Origin: CAJXVY01 sp965657575
GTDB lineage: Bacteria > Actinomycetota > Actinomycetes > Actinomycetales > Microbacteriaceae
Direction: 5' to 3'
Assembly: GCA_965657575.1 (NCBI GenBank)
Contig: CBFHOK010000002.1
Location: 1-64,000 of the forward strand
Length of the DNA: 64,000 bases
How positions within the stretch are numbered: the stretch's first letter is position 1; every line of letters starts with the position of its first letter. The translations under genes and the position numbers were made by a program. Of this stretch, positions 36,065-45,454 are shown in pieces. The notes below the pieces were generated by a model. It did not search any database and had not been told where the DNA came from. It saw only the letters and a program-made list of their open reading frames with translations.

Positions 36065-36975
36065 TTGAAACCACCCTGCAAGACCTCGGCATAGGTTTCG
36101 TCGGGACCCATGAATCGCATTTCCTCAACTAGGCAGTCAACAACCGATCTTCTTGGAAGAAGAATCGATGAGCTGGGCATTCCCGTCTGCTTTATTTTGG
36201 CAACCTCGGAACTGCGCATCATTTTCAGTTCGCCACCTTTGTAGTGGATTTTCACGCCACCAATACCGAGCACGTTTTTCCCCTTGTGGGTTCTTGTGAT
36301 CTCTGTATTGATTCCAAGCTTTACCCTGAACCAGGCAGCTAGCAAATCAGCACTAGGGCTCAATTCTGAACCGACAACCTCAACTTTTTCGATTTCCTCT
36401 GAAGAGATACGATCAAAAAGTGATGCCAGTTGCGATCTCCAAAGAGTCAGTCTGGTCCAAGCCATGTCTCCATCGCCCGGTTGATAGTTCCTTGCAAGCT
36501 GCTCAAGGTATCTTTGAGGATTTGATTGATTAGCGCTGTCGGTGATACGTCTAGTTGCAATTTGACCAAGGTCTGCATTGGCGGGGGAGTCTGGGCAGGA
36601 ATTTGGCCACCATACAACAATTGGGGCATCGGGGAGTAGTAAACCACCAACTAGACCGCGAAGGGACTGAGCTAACCCACCATAGGCACGCAAGATCACT
36701 ACCTCACTGGCCCCAGCGTCGCCACCGACCCTTATCTGGGCATCCAGCCTTGCCTCACCTGGCACATCAACCTCGTCCGCCAAAACAATCACTCTGGCAG
36801 GGTGTGCACGACTGGCGGCATTTGCTGCCTCAACAACTTCCTCAATGCGTCGGAAATCGGTTTGAATCAAAAGAGTTAGGACTCGTCCCAGAGCAACAAC
36901 TCCGCCTTCTTCGCGAAGATTTGAAAGCTTTTTGCTTACTTTCGACACTGTCGTGTCGGGAAGATCCACGATCAA
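36061..36975 (-). CDS. opcA: glucose-6-phosphate dehydrogenase assembly protein OpcA
   Basis: OpcA (304 residues) supports assembly or redox activation of glucose-6-phosphate dehydrogenase in actinobacteria and cyanobacteria. Family motifs include HPARVIVLADE, VVWWPNSCPDSPANAD and RRITDSANQ. The start is TTG within the zwf stop (TTGA) and is supported by GGAGG 5 nt upstream. The gene lies between zwf and pgl, as usual for the phylum. Confidence 0.93.
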   Translation of the reverse strand: MIVDLPDTTVSKVSKKLSNLREEGGVVALGRVLTLLIQTDFRRIEEVVEAANAASRAHPARVIVLADEVDVPGEARLDAQIRVGGDAGASEVVILRAYGGLAQSLRGLVGGLLLPDAPIVVWWPNSCPDSPANADLGQIATRRITDSANQSNPQRYLEQLARNYQPGDGDMAWTRLTLWRSQLASLFDRISSEEIEKVEVVGSELSPSADLLAAWFRVKLGINTEITRTHKGKNVLGIGGVKIHYKGGELKMMRSSEVAKIKQTGMPSSSILLPRRSVVDCLVEEMRFMGPDETYAEVLQGGFK

Positions 36976-38489
36976 GGTCGCCTCCAGACTCGTCCATCAA
37001 TTTCGAGCATTTTGTGAGCACTATTTGGACCCCAGCTCCCAGGTTGATAACTATCAGGGGTTCCCTCCGAAGACCAGTAATTCACGATTGGGTCGAGTAT
37101 TTCCCAACTAAGTTCAACCTCGCGCTGTCTTGGGAACAGGGGAGGGTCGCCGAGTAGTACATCCAAAATTAGACGCTCGTAAGCTTCTGGGGAGTCCTCG
37201 GTGAAAGCATGACCGTAGCCAAAGTCCATGGTCACATCCCTTACCTGCATGCCAACACCGGGAACTTTTGATCCAAAGCGAATTGTCACACCCTCATCGG
37301 GCTGAACTCGAATAACCAGCGCATTCTCACCAAGTAACCTTGTCTGCGATTCCGCAAATAGTTGCTGAGGTGCTCGTTTGAACACAACAGCAATCTCAGT
37401 CACTCTGCGGGCTAGTCTTTTGCCGGTTCGAAGATAAAAAGGAACTCCGGCCCATCTTCTGGTTCCAATGTCCAAGCGCATTGCAGCAAAGGTCTCGGTA
37501 GTTGATTTTTTCGGCATTCCTGGTTCCTCCAGGTATCCACCGACTTCTTCGGCCCCTTGCCAGCCTGCGGCATATTGGCCTCTGGAGGTGTGTTGGGATA
37601 AGTCCTCGGGGAGCTTCACTGCAGCCAAAACCTTTTCCTTTTCATACCGAAGGTCATCAGCATTGAAACTGTTTGGTTCTTCCATTGCTGTTAGTGCCAA
37701 AAGTTGAAGCAGATGGTTTTGAATAACGTCTCTTGCAGCACCGATTCCGTCGTAATAACCGGCTCTTGAGCCAATACCGATTTCCTCAGCCATCGTTATT
37801 TGCACGTGGTCGATGTGGTTTGCATTCCACAGCGGTTCAAACATTCTGTTTGCAAACCGAAGGGCCAAAATATTTTGAACTGTTTCTTTTCCTAGGTAGT
37901 GATCAATTCGAAACACGCTCTCTGGGTCAAACACCTCTTCGATGGTTTTATTCAGCTCAACTGCCGTCTCCAGGTTTGACCCGAAGGGTTTCTCGATTAC
38001 GACCCTTCTAAACTGACCCTCTTCGGCATCAGCCAAACCAGATTCAGATAGTTGCCTTGCAACTTTAGGAAAATCAGCCGGTGGAATGGACAGGTAAAAA
38101 GCGTGATTTCCGGCTGTTCCGCGCTTTTTGTCTAAATCAGAAACTTCTTGTTTTAATCTTTGAAAAGCTTCGGGGTCATCGAAGTTTCCAGATACGAACC
38201 TGAATCCCTCTGCTAATTGATTCCAAACCTTCTCACTAAAACCAGTTCTAGCGTGATTTTTGACTGACTCTTTGGCAACTTCAATGAATTGCTCATTGCT
38301 CCACTGGCGCCTACCAAATCCCACCAAGGAAAACGATGGTGGCAGTAGACCTCTGTTAGAGAGGTCATAAACCGCAGGCAATAGCTTCTTTTGAGCTAAG
38401 TCACCGGTTATGCCGAATATAATCAGTCCGCTGGGCCCAGCAATTCTTGCAAGCCGACGATCAAGCGGGTCTTTGAGTGGATTAGCCAA
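36972..38489 (-). CDS. zwf: glucose-6-phosphate 1-dehydrogenase
   Basis: Zwf oxidises glucose 6-phosphate with NADP. The nucleotide-binding motif FGITGDLAQKK is near the N terminus and the active-site signature RIDHYLGKETVQN with the catalytic Lys/His is near residue 187. A longer frame begins at 38522, but I choose TTG 38489: it gives MANPLKDPLDRRL, which is like actinobacterial Zwf starts, has GGAG 7 nt upstream, and overlaps pgi by 8 nt. That makes 505 residues. It is coupled downstream to opcA by TTGA. Confidence 0.94.
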   Translation of the reverse strand: MANPLKDPLDRRLARIAGPSGLIIFGITGDLAQKKLLPAVYDLSNRGLLPPSFSLVGFGRRQWSNEQFIEVAKESVKNHARTGFSEKVWNQLAEGFRFVSGNFDDPEAFQRLKQEVSDLDKKRGTAGNHAFYLSIPPADFPKVARQLSESGLADAEEGQFRRVVIEKPFGSNLETAVELNKTIEEVFDPESVFRIDHYLGKETVQNILALRFANRMFEPLWNANHIDHVQITMAEEIGIGSRAGYYDGIGAARDVIQNHLLQLLALTAMEEPNSFNADDLRYEKEKVLAAVKLPEDLSQHTSRGQYAAGWQGAEEVGGYLEEPGMPKKSTTETFAAMRLDIGTRRWAGVPFYLRTGKRLARRVTEIAVVFKRAPQQLFAESQTRLLGENALVIRVQPDEGVTIRFGSKVPGVGMQVRDVTMDFGYGHAFTEDSPEAYERLILDVLLGDPPLFPRQREVELSWEILDPIVNYWSSEGTPDSYQPGSWGPNSAHKMLEIDGRVWRRP

Positions 38490-39981
38490 TAGTCTTCTCC
38501 AAAACATCGACCACATCTTCACCTTCAGAAACCCAAACTCTTATTACAGTGTTGCCCTTGTCTCGAAGAACTCTCGCGTCACCGCTGGCTTGAGCTTCTA
38601 TTAGCTTCTGAAATCCAAACTCTTTACCTGGAATGGTGAGCTCTTCATCAGCTTGGACTAGTTGCAAAAACACTCCACCCTCGGTTCCGCCTTTATGGAA
38701 CTGTCCGGTTGAGTGCAAAAACCTAGGTCCCCAGCCAATTGTTACGGGCACCCCGGTTAGCTCAACGAATTTCTCACGAATTTCTCCAAGCCTGCTCTCA
38801 GGTTTTCTGTGAGCATAGAGCTGAACTGACAGATAGCCGCTAGGTTCAATTGCAGAGATTTGCTTTCGGATATTAGATATTTCGTCATAGTCATCAGTTG
38901 AAGACTCGGCATCGAGGCTCTCTCGAGCTGCTTTCTTCGCGGATTCAACATCTGGCTGGTCGAATGGATTTATGCCTATCAGCCAACCAGCGGCAGCGGT
39001 AGCGGTTTCAAAAACCATAAACATCTCACCAAGACTTCCGTCTATGTGTAGCCATTGACCGTCGGCTGCAGTGCTGGAAATCGATAATGGCAGGACCTGA
39101 TGCGCTTTAGCTCGGATTTCAGCATTTGGATTCCCCGCTACTGGCAATATGCCTCGAGAATTTTTACCCGTTGATTCAGCGATAAGCTGCTCAGCCCAAT
39201 CGGCAAATCCCACCAGCTCGCTGTCGCTATCGTTGATCACCAATCTGGAATTTTCACCAGACATCGCACTAGCGAAAATCAACGCCGGATTGTCTCTGGA
39301 GTCTGCAGAGAGTGAAGGGATTATCGAGTTTGCGTCTGAAACCAGTTTGGCTATGTTCGCACCCGCTAAGCCCGAAGGAACTAAACCGAAAGCAGTCAAT
39401 GCCGAATAACGTCCACCAACATTCGGATCGGCCTCAAAAATTGTGTATCCCTTGGCTTGACTGTCTAGCATCAGTGGAGATTGCGGATCGGTGACAATAA
39501 CCATTCTTGTCTTCGGGTCAATACCGGCCTGCTCAAAGGCTTCTTCAAAAATTCTTTTTTGGCTGTCGGTCTCGACAGTGCTTCCACTTTTTGAGGAAAC
39601 TATGACAGCGGTCTTTTCAAGGTCTTGCAATGCCTCTCGAACCATGCTCGGAGAGGTGCTGTCCAGAACATAGAGTTCTTTATTTTCTGCTTTGCAGATA
39701 ACCTCTGGGGCGAGTGAGCTTCCTCCCATCCCGCAAAGAACAATCCGACTGACGCCTTTCTCGTTCAGTTCGCCTCGAAGCTTTAATATCTCTGGAATTA
39801 GATTGTTTGCTTTGTCGACAGGATCAGTCCAGCCAAGCCGTATTGACGCCTCCGGCTGAGCCTGTTCGCCCCAAATATAGCTGTCTTGATTGAAAACCCT
39901 TGAAGCAATGGATGCATCAACTAACCGCTGAAGATTTGACTCTGAGTCTGATTTCAGGTTGTCGCCTAGAGAAAGAAACAT
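38482..39981 (-). CDS. pgi: glucose-6-phosphate isomerase
   Basis: Pgi (499 residues) interconverts glucose 6-phosphate and fructose 6-phosphate. The two SIS-type halves are visible with the sugar-phosphate loop VSSKSGSTVET (about residue 129) and the preceding VLCGMGGSSLAPEV. It resembles the short actinobacterial type found in pentose phosphate operons rather than the longer E. coli form. The ATG follows the tal stop directly. With tkt, tal and zwf it allows recycling of pentose carbon into glucose 6-phosphate. Confidence 0.92.
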   Translation of the reverse strand: MFLSLGDNLKSDSESNLQRLVDASIASRVFNQDSYIWGEQAQPEASIRLGWTDPVDKANNLIPEILKLRGELNEKGVSRIVLCGMGGSSLAPEVICKAENKELYVLDSTSPSMVREALQDLEKTAVIVSSKSGSTVETDSQKRIFEEAFEQAGIDPKTRMVIVTDPQSPLMLDSQAKGYTIFEADPNVGGRYSALTAFGLVPSGLAGANIAKLVSDANSIIPSLSADSRDNPALIFASAMSGENSRLVINDSDSELVGFADWAEQLIAESTGKNSRGILPVAGNPNAEIRAKAHQVLPLSISSTAADGQWLHIDGSLGEMFMVFETATAAAGWLIGINPFDQPDVESAKKAARESLDAESSTDDYDEISNIRKQISAIEPSGYLSVQLYAHRKPESRLGEIREKFVELTGVPVTIGWGPRFLHSTGQFHKGGTEGGVFLQLVQADEELTIPGKEFGFQKLIEAQASGDARVLRDKGNTVIRVWVSEGEDVVDVLEKTIG

Positions 39982-41079
39982 TTAGTTAGCACCCAGTGCG
40001 TTCTCGACGGTCCCAATTAGCTCTTTCCAGCTTTGCTTGAACTTCTCAACGCCGTCCGCTTCTAGCTCGTCAGTAACTTTTTTCAAGTCAACTAGCTGGC
40101 CAATTGCCTGCCATTCTGAGCTTGCGGATTCAAGATTTGGGCTGATTGTGTCGCCGCTGTATGAACCTCTGGCAAATGTAGCCTCCAGGGTTTTTTCAGG
40201 CATAGTGTTGACCAAACTGGGAGCAGCCAGCTCGGTCACATACATAGTCTCTGGATAATCGGGGTTTTTGACTCCAGTTGAAGCCATCAACGGTCGCTGG
40301 GCGTTTGCGCCCATGTCGGCAAATGGCTTCCATGTAGCCGAAACAAACTCATCCAAGAACAGGCTGTATGCCAGGCGTGCATTTGCAATAGCAGCCTTAC
40401 CTTTCAGCTTGGCAGCCTCGGGGGAGTGCCCTTCCAGTAACTTGTCAACACTTGCATCAACTCGGGATACGAAGAAGGATGCTACCGAGTGAATTTTTGA
40501 TACGTCGTGCCCGTTCTCGCTGGCTTTTCTTATTCCCTGAATAAAGGCACCAATTACCTCCGCGTAGCGATTCAAGGAGAATATAAGGGTCACGTTGACG
40601 CTAATGCCATTAGCCAGCACCTCGGTGATTGCTGGTAAGCCCTCTTTAGTGGCGGGAATTTTGATCAACAGATTCTCGCGGTCCACCTTCTCCCAAAGCT
40701 GTTTAGCCTGCTCAATGGTTCCCTGAGTGTCATTTGCCAGAAGTGGGCTGACCTCAATCGAGACACGACCGTCAACACCCTTTGTTTGATCAAAGACCGA
40801 CTTGAAGATATCGCAGGCATTGCGAACATCCTCACTGGTGATTTCAAAAATACTCTCTTCGGCATCCAGTCCTTTGCTCTTGCAGTCAGCAATCGCTCCA
40901 GCATAAACATCGGCCTGAGCCAAAGCTTGGGCAAAAATGGTTGGGTTGGTGGTAACTCCTCGAACGCTGCGCTCGTTGATGAGCGTCTGCAAGTTTCCGG
41001 ATTCAATTCTGGATCTCGAGAGATCATCAAGCCAAACACTGACGCCGAGGTCTGTTAGTTGCTCTAGCGTGTTAGTCAT
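39982..41079 (-). CDS. tal: transaldolase
   Basis: Transaldolase (365 residues) moves a dihydroxyacetone unit between sedoheptulose 7-phosphate and glyceraldehyde 3-phosphate. The N-terminal motif GVTTNPTIF and the Schiff-base lysine in LIKIPATKEG (about residue 140) are intact, with ASFFVSRVD further on. Length fits the actinobacterial long class. It overlaps the tkt stop by 8 nt (ATGACTAA). Confidence 0.95.
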   Translation of the reverse strand: MTNTLEQLTDLGVSVWLDDLSRSRIESGNLQTLINERSVRGVTTNPTIFAQALAQADVYAGAIADCKSKGLDAEESIFEITSEDVRNACDIFKSVFDQTKGVDGRVSIEVSPLLANDTQGTIEQAKQLWEKVDRENLLIKIPATKEGLPAITEVLANGISVNVTLIFSLNRYAEVIGAFIQGIRKASENGHDVSKIHSVASFFVSRVDASVDKLLEGHSPEAAKLKGKAAIANARLAYSLFLDEFVSATWKPFADMGANAQRPLMASTGVKNPDYPETMYVTELAAPSLVNTMPEKTLEATFARGSYSGDTISPNLESASSEWQAIGQLVDLKKVTDELEADGVEKFKQSWKELIGTVENALGAN

Positions 41080-43126
41080 TTTTTTCCAATCCCTGAAATG
41101 TCTTCACTACGTTTTCAGCAGTTAGACCATATTTCTCATACAAAACTTCGTAACTTGCACTGGCCCCAAATGTCTCAACCGAAACACTTGCTCCATTGCT
41201 TCCAACATACTTACCCCATGGCATAGAAAGTCCAGCCTCCACGCTTACCCTCTTTGTTACCGATGGTGGTAAGACACTGTCCTTAAAGGCCTGGTCTTGA
41301 GCATCGAATAGTTCAAAGGAGGGCATCGAAACCAAGTTGATCTTCTTGCCTTGCTTTTCAAGCTCAAGCTTTGCCTGCATTGCGATTGAAACCTCACTAC
41401 CGGTTGCCAATAGGAGCCCATCTGGATTCTCGTGGGTGTTGCCAACTAAGTATGCGCCTTTGTGCAATAGCTCTGGAGTTGGGTTCAGCTCTTTATTCAT
41501 CACCGGCAGATTTTGCCTGGTCAAAATGAGTGCGGTTGGTCCTGATGTGTTTTTCAAAGCTGCCAGCCAAGCCTGCGAAGTTTCATTGGCATCCGCAGGT
41601 CTGATAACCGTCAGATTTGGAATTGCCCTCAGAGCGGTTAGGTGTTCGATTGGTTGATGGGTGGGGCCGTCTTCGCCCAAGGCAATCGAATCGTGAGTCC
41701 AGACATAAATTGCTGGAACCCCCATCAGAGCCGCAAGCCTCACGGCTGGTCTCATGTAATCGCTGAATACCAAGAAGGTGCCTGCAAAAGGCCTGGAGTG
41801 GCCACTGAGGGCAATTCCGTTGAGAATCGAACCCATCGCATGCTCGCGGATTCCGAAGTGTAGAACTCGTCCACCAGGGCTCGCCTTGTACGTGTTTGTT
41901 GAGTGCTCTGTCGGAGCAAAGCTTTCTGCAGAGTTGATAGTGGTGTTGTTTGAGCCTGCAAGGTCAGCACTTCCGCCCCAAAGCTCTGGCATGTGATCAG
42001 CAATGGCGTTTATTACTTTCCCACTAGCTGCCCTGGTGGCAATGCTTCCCCCTTCGAATGTCGGAAGAAGTTGCTCGAGATTTTCTGGAAGTTCGCCGGC
42101 CATTAGTCGATCCAGCAGTTTGGCGCTTTCAGGGTTTGAATCCCTCCAAGTATCAAACTTAGATTTCCACGAATGCTCCCAAGCCTTACCCCTGTTCAAC
42201 AGCTCTCTCGAGTGTGCCAAAACCTCTGGCTCCACCTGGAAATTCTGATCCGGGTCAAAACCAAGAATCTCCTTTGTTGCCCTGACCTCGTCCTCACCGA
42301 GCTTTGCGCCGTGAATGCCACCGGTGTTCTGCTTATTTGGCGCAGGCCAACCGATGATGGTTTTCAAAGTAATTAGGGATGGCTTGTCGCTTACCTGCTT
42401 GGCCTTTTGTATTGCTTCGTACAAAGCTTCAACGTCCTCTTTGTATTCGCCGGTAGCTTTCCAGTCAACTGTCTGGGTGTGCCACCCGTAGGCCTCGTAG
42501 CGAGCGTTTACATCTTCTGTGAAGGCAATATTGGTGTCATCCTCAATCGATATCTGGTTGGAATCATAAATAACCACCAGATTCCCAAGTTTTTGGTGTC
42601 CAGCAAGTGATGCCGCCTCGGCACTCACGCCCTCTTGAACATCCCCATCGCTTGCCAAAACATAAACAAAGTGATCAAAGGGTGAGTCTTGAGCCCCCTG
42701 GTCAAACATTTCTTTCTCAAATCTTTGAGAGTATGCAAAGCCGGTAGCACTTGCTAGACCCTGACCCAGAGGTCCAGTAGTTATTTCAACGCCGTCGGTG
42801 TGAGCGTATTCAGGGTGACCGGGAGTCTTTGAGCCCCATCTGCGGAGGTTTTTCAGATCATCCAATTCAAGCCCAAAACCGCCTAAGAACAGCTGGTTGT
42901 AAAGAGTAAGAGAGGAGTGTCCGACGCTGAGTATGAACCTGTCTCTTCCCAGGCAGCGTGGATTAGCTGGGTTGTGGTTCATCACCTTTTGAAACAGTAG
43001 ATAAGCGGCAGGTGCAAGACTCATGGCTGTTCCGGGGTGACCGTTACCGACACTTTCAACCGCGTCCGCGGCAAGGATTCTTGCGGTGTCTACCGCGCGA
43101 TTGTCTAGTTCATTCCATTCGAGCAC
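41072..43126 (-). CDS. tkt: transketolase
   Basis: Transketolase (684 residues) moves two-carbon ketol units in the pentose phosphate pathway using thiamine diphosphate. The cofactor motif SDGDVQEGVSAEAASLAG with its Asn partner (DSNQISI) lies near residues 158-190. Substrate histidines are seen in NGHPGTAMS and GGIHGAKLG; the C-terminal domain follows EDGPTHQPIEHL. It starts with GTG, supported by AGGAG about 8 nt upstream, and is the first gene of the minus-strand pentose phosphate operon. The promoter must lie in the 110-nt region shared with divergent ctaB. Confidence 0.96.
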   Translation of the reverse strand: MLEWNELDNRAVDTARILAADAVESVGNGHPGTAMSLAPAAYLLFQKVMNHNPANPRCLGRDRFILSVGHSSLTLYNQLFLGGFGLELDDLKNLRRWGSKTPGHPEYAHTDGVEITTGPLGQGLASATGFAYSQRFEKEMFDQGAQDSPFDHFVYVLASDGDVQEGVSAEAASLAGHQKLGNLVVIYDSNQISIEDDTNIAFTEDVNARYEAYGWHTQTVDWKATGEYKEDVEALYEAIQKAKQVSDKPSLITLKTIIGWPAPNKQNTGGIHGAKLGEDEVRATKEILGFDPDQNFQVEPEVLAHSRELLNRGKAWEHSWKSKFDTWRDSNPESAKLLDRLMAGELPENLEQLLPTFEGGSIATRAASGKVINAIADHMPELWGGSADLAGSNNTTINSAESFAPTEHSTNTYKASPGGRVLHFGIREHAMGSILNGIALSGHSRPFAGTFLVFSDYMRPAVRLAALMGVPAIYVWTHDSIALGEDGPTHQPIEHLTALRAIPNLTVIRPADANETSQAWLAALKNTSGPTALILTRQNLPVMNKELNPTPELLHKGAYLVGNTHENPDGLLLATGSEVSIAMQAKLELEKQGKKINLVSMPSFELFDAQDQAFKDSVLPPSVTKRVSVEAGLSMPWGKYVGSNGASVSVETFGASASYEVLYEKYGLTAENVVKTFQGLEKND

Positions 43127-43174
43127 GATAGCGCTCCTTTCGTTGCAATTGAGCGCCCCAACCGGATGTGTAAA

Positions 43175-43190
43175 GATTCACTAATGAGTC
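43175..43190. promoter_or_regulatory. imperfect dyad between tkt and ctaB
   Basis: GATTCA-CTAA-TGAGTC forms an inverted repeat with five of six arm positions paired. It lies midway in the 110-nt divergent region and could be an operator for either gene. No known regulator motif is recognised. Confidence 0.25.
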
Positions 43191-43221
43191 ACTCCCAGGT
43201 CGGCAGAAGGGCCATCTGGGG

Positions 43222-43227
43222 TAAACT
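43222..43227 (+). promoter_or_regulatory. putative -10 box for ctaB
   Basis: TAAACT ends 9 nt before the ctaB ATG and no usable SD precedes that ATG, so a leaderless or nearly leaderless transcript is possible. No clear -35 is seen. Confidence 0.35.
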
Positions 43228-43236
43228 ATACAGGTA

Positions 43237-44154
43237 ATGACCACAACACCTGCAGCCACTCAGAGAATTTCGCCCTTTTCCAAGTTGAGAGCGTATTTCA
43301 TGCTCACCAAACCCCGGGTTATTGAGCTTCTGCTGATAACCACGGTGCCAACGATGATTCTCGCAGAGCGTGGTCTACCTGATTTCTGGCTGATTCTTGC
43401 AGTCTTGTTTGGTGGAGCCCTTAGTGCAGGTAGTGCCAATGCATTCAACTGTTATATCGATGCAGATATTGACAAAATCATGGGCCGAACTCAAAACCGC
43501 CCGCTAGTAACCGGTGAGCTTACAAAAACTGAAGCCTTCGTATTTGCTTGGGCAATAGGAATTTTTAGCGTGGTCTGGTTTGGGCTTGTGGTCAACTGGC
43601 TGGCAGCCGGTTTATCGCTGGCTGCAATTTTGTTTTACGTTTTTGTCTACACGCTGGGCCTAAAGCGCCGCACCCCGCAAAACATTGTTTGGGGCGGAGC
43701 GGCTGGTTCCATGCCAGTTCTGATCGGCTGGGCTGCTGTCACAGGTGAACTATCGGCAGCCCCTTGGGTGTTGTTTGCCATTATTTTCCTCTGGACCCCG
43801 CCACACTACTGGCCACTGTCAATGCGTTATAAGCAGGACTATGCGGATGCTGATGTGCCGATGCTGCCGGTTGTTGCCCATAACCGAACCGTTGGTAGAC
43901 AGATTGTTCTCTATGCATACGCATACCTGGCTTCGACGCTACTGCTGATCCCAGTAGCCGACATGGGTTTGGTTTACTCAGCTGTTGCGATTATTGCTGG
44001 TGCCTGGTTCACCTGGGAAAGTCACCTGCTTTACAACCAGGCCTTGAAGGGTGAGATTCGTAATCCGATGAGGCTTTTCCACGGGTCAATTACCCATCTG
44101 ACGCTCTTGTTTATCGCTATTGCTATTGACCCGTTTGTTGCTTTAGCTCTTTAA
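43237..44154 (+). CDS. ctaB: protoheme IX farnesyltransferase (heme O synthase)
   Basis: CtaB (305 residues) adds a farnesyl chain to heme b to make heme O for aa3-type oxidase. Its start (KPRVIELLLITTVPTMIL) matches the UbiA family, and the prenyl-diphosphate Asp motifs are NCYIDADIDKIMGRT (about residue 70) and YADADVPMLP (about residue 205). About eight to nine membrane spans are seen. It is divergent from tkt and its 3' end overlaps the photolyase gene tail by 32 nt. ctaA, the next enzyme in the pathway, lies beyond the photolyase gene. Confidence 0.95.
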   Translation: MTTTPAATQRISPFSKLRAYFMLTKPRVIELLLITTVPTMILAERGLPDFWLILAVLFGGALSAGSANAFNCYIDADIDKIMGRTQNRPLVTGELTKTEAFVFAWAIGIFSVVWFGLVVNWLAAGLSLAAILFYVFVYTLGLKRRTPQNIVWGGAAGSMPVLIGWAAVTGELSAAPWVLFAIIFLWTPPHYWPLSMRYKQDYADADVPMLPVVAHNRTVGRQIVLYAYAYLASTLLLIPVADMGLVYSAVAIIAGAWFTWESHLLYNQALKGEIRNPMRLFHGSITHLTLLFIAIAIDPFVALAL

Positions 44155-45454
44155 ATCTGCGCAGCGTTTCATCGCGCTCCTCGGAGTGGTCAACGATTCT
44201 TTCAACATAACCTTGAGCGTAGCCATCTATTGCCTCCCAGGGTTCATGGATTGAGCGCTTATCAAGGTGAGCAAGCTCGGGAACGTATTTACGGATGTAA
44301 TCGCCATCGGGGTCAAACTTCTTACCCTGCAAAACGGGATTGAAAACCCTGAAGTAGGGGGATGCGTCTGTGCCGCAACCTGCTGTCCACTGCCAACCGT
44401 GCGAATTACTTGCTGGGTCAAAATCCGTCAGTTGGGCTTCAAACCACTCTGCACCCTGCTGCCATTCAAGATGAAGATCTTTGATTAGAAAGCTTGCTGT
44501 AATCATCCTCGCTCGGTTGTGCATCCAACCAGTTAGTTTTAGCTGCCGCATGGCTGCATCCACTATCGGATATCCGGTTTTTCCCTCTTTCCATGATTCA
44601 ATCTTTCTGTCAGCCTCGGCTCCTGTGTCATAGGCCATTGAAGAAAAGCGTTGGTCGTAATAGTCATTCAGCGTGTGCGGGTTTCTAAACATCACGTCCG
44701 CATAAAACTCTCGCCAGCAAATTTCCTTGACAAAAACCTCGCTTGCATAGGCAAGCCTGTCCAAGATCGTACGGGGGTGAATTTCACCATGAGCTAAGGC
44801 GTGAGAGAGCTTACTAGTTCCCGATATAGACATTAGATCTCTGGAGTTTTCGTAGTCGCTGACTTTAAGGGCAAAACGCTCCAATGTCGCAAGAGCGGCT
44901 GTCTCTCCAGCATGGATTTTTATTGTTGGTTCAGCTTTCGCCTCTGGAAAATCTCTCTCAACAGGATCTAGAAGTTCAAGTTTTGGCTTTGAAAAGGGTT
45001 TCGGGATATCAAGTTTTGACCATGCCCTCCAAAAAGGTGTGTAGACCTTATAGGGGCTGCCGTCTGGTTTTAGAACCGTTCCGGGGGTTACCGCGTAATA
45101 GCTTCCGATTAGCTTCAGTGGGATATTTATTTGCTGTAGGGCTTCTGCAACCTCTGCCTGTTCCAACATGCCCTCGGTGTCATACGCACGGGTTGCGAAA
45201 ACTGCCTCCAGTTGCATTTGCCCAACGAGACGCGGGATAACTTCTTTGGCTTGCCCCTGCGAAACATTCAGTTTTGACTCAAGGTCTTTATCTAAAGATC
45301 TGATTGATTCAAGCAGTGAATGTGCCCTGTTTGGATAAAGCGAATCAAATCCGTCGATAACTACAAGAGGTGCAAGTTGATATTGGCTTGCAAAGCTCAA
45401 AGCTTCGTTATCAGCTAATCGTCGATCCCTTCTGAACCAGTAAAGGGCTTTCAA
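44123..45454 (-). CDS. phr: deoxyribodipyrimidine photolyase (CPD class I type)
   Basis: A 443-residue photolyase/cryptochrome family protein. The N-terminal antenna domain begins MKALYWFRRDRRLADN, and the C-terminal FAD domain has CWREFYADVMFRNP, the RARMITASFLIKDL motif and NSHGWQWTAGCGTDASPYFRVFNP. These match light-dependent repair of cyclobutane pyrimidine dimers. The start is TTG immediately after the ctaA stop with AAAGG as SD, so it is co-transcribed with ctaA. Its tail overlaps ctaB. Photolyase fits a sunlit habitat; it is an accessory gene between two heme genes. Confidence 0.92.
   Translation of the reverse strand: MKALYWFRRDRRLADNEALSFASQYQLAPLVVIDGFDSLYPNRAHSLLESIRSLDKDLESKLNVSQGQAKEVIPRLVGQMQLEAVFATRAYDTEGMLEQAEVAEALQQINIPLKLIGSYYAVTPGTVLKPDGSPYKVYTPFWRAWSKLDIPKPFSKPKLELLDPVERDFPEAKAEPTIKIHAGETAALATLERFALKVSDYENSRDLMSISGTSKLSHALAHGEIHPRTILDRLAYASEVFVKEICWREFYADVMFRNPHTLNDYYDQRFSSMAYDTGAEADRKIESWKEGKTGYPIVDAAMRQLKLTGWMHNRARMITASFLIKDLHLEWQQGAEWFEAQLTDFDPASNSHGWQWTAGCGTDASPYFRVFNPVLQGKKFDPDGDYIRKYVPELAHLDKRSIHEPWEAIDGYAQGYVERIVDHSEERDETLRRFKELKQQTGQ

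Noticed and set aside
36555..37157. 200-codon open frame on + across opcA and zwf
   Set aside because: It lies antisense to two well supported genes, is rich in His/Arg/Gln/Pro as typical for reverse frames, and matches nothing known.
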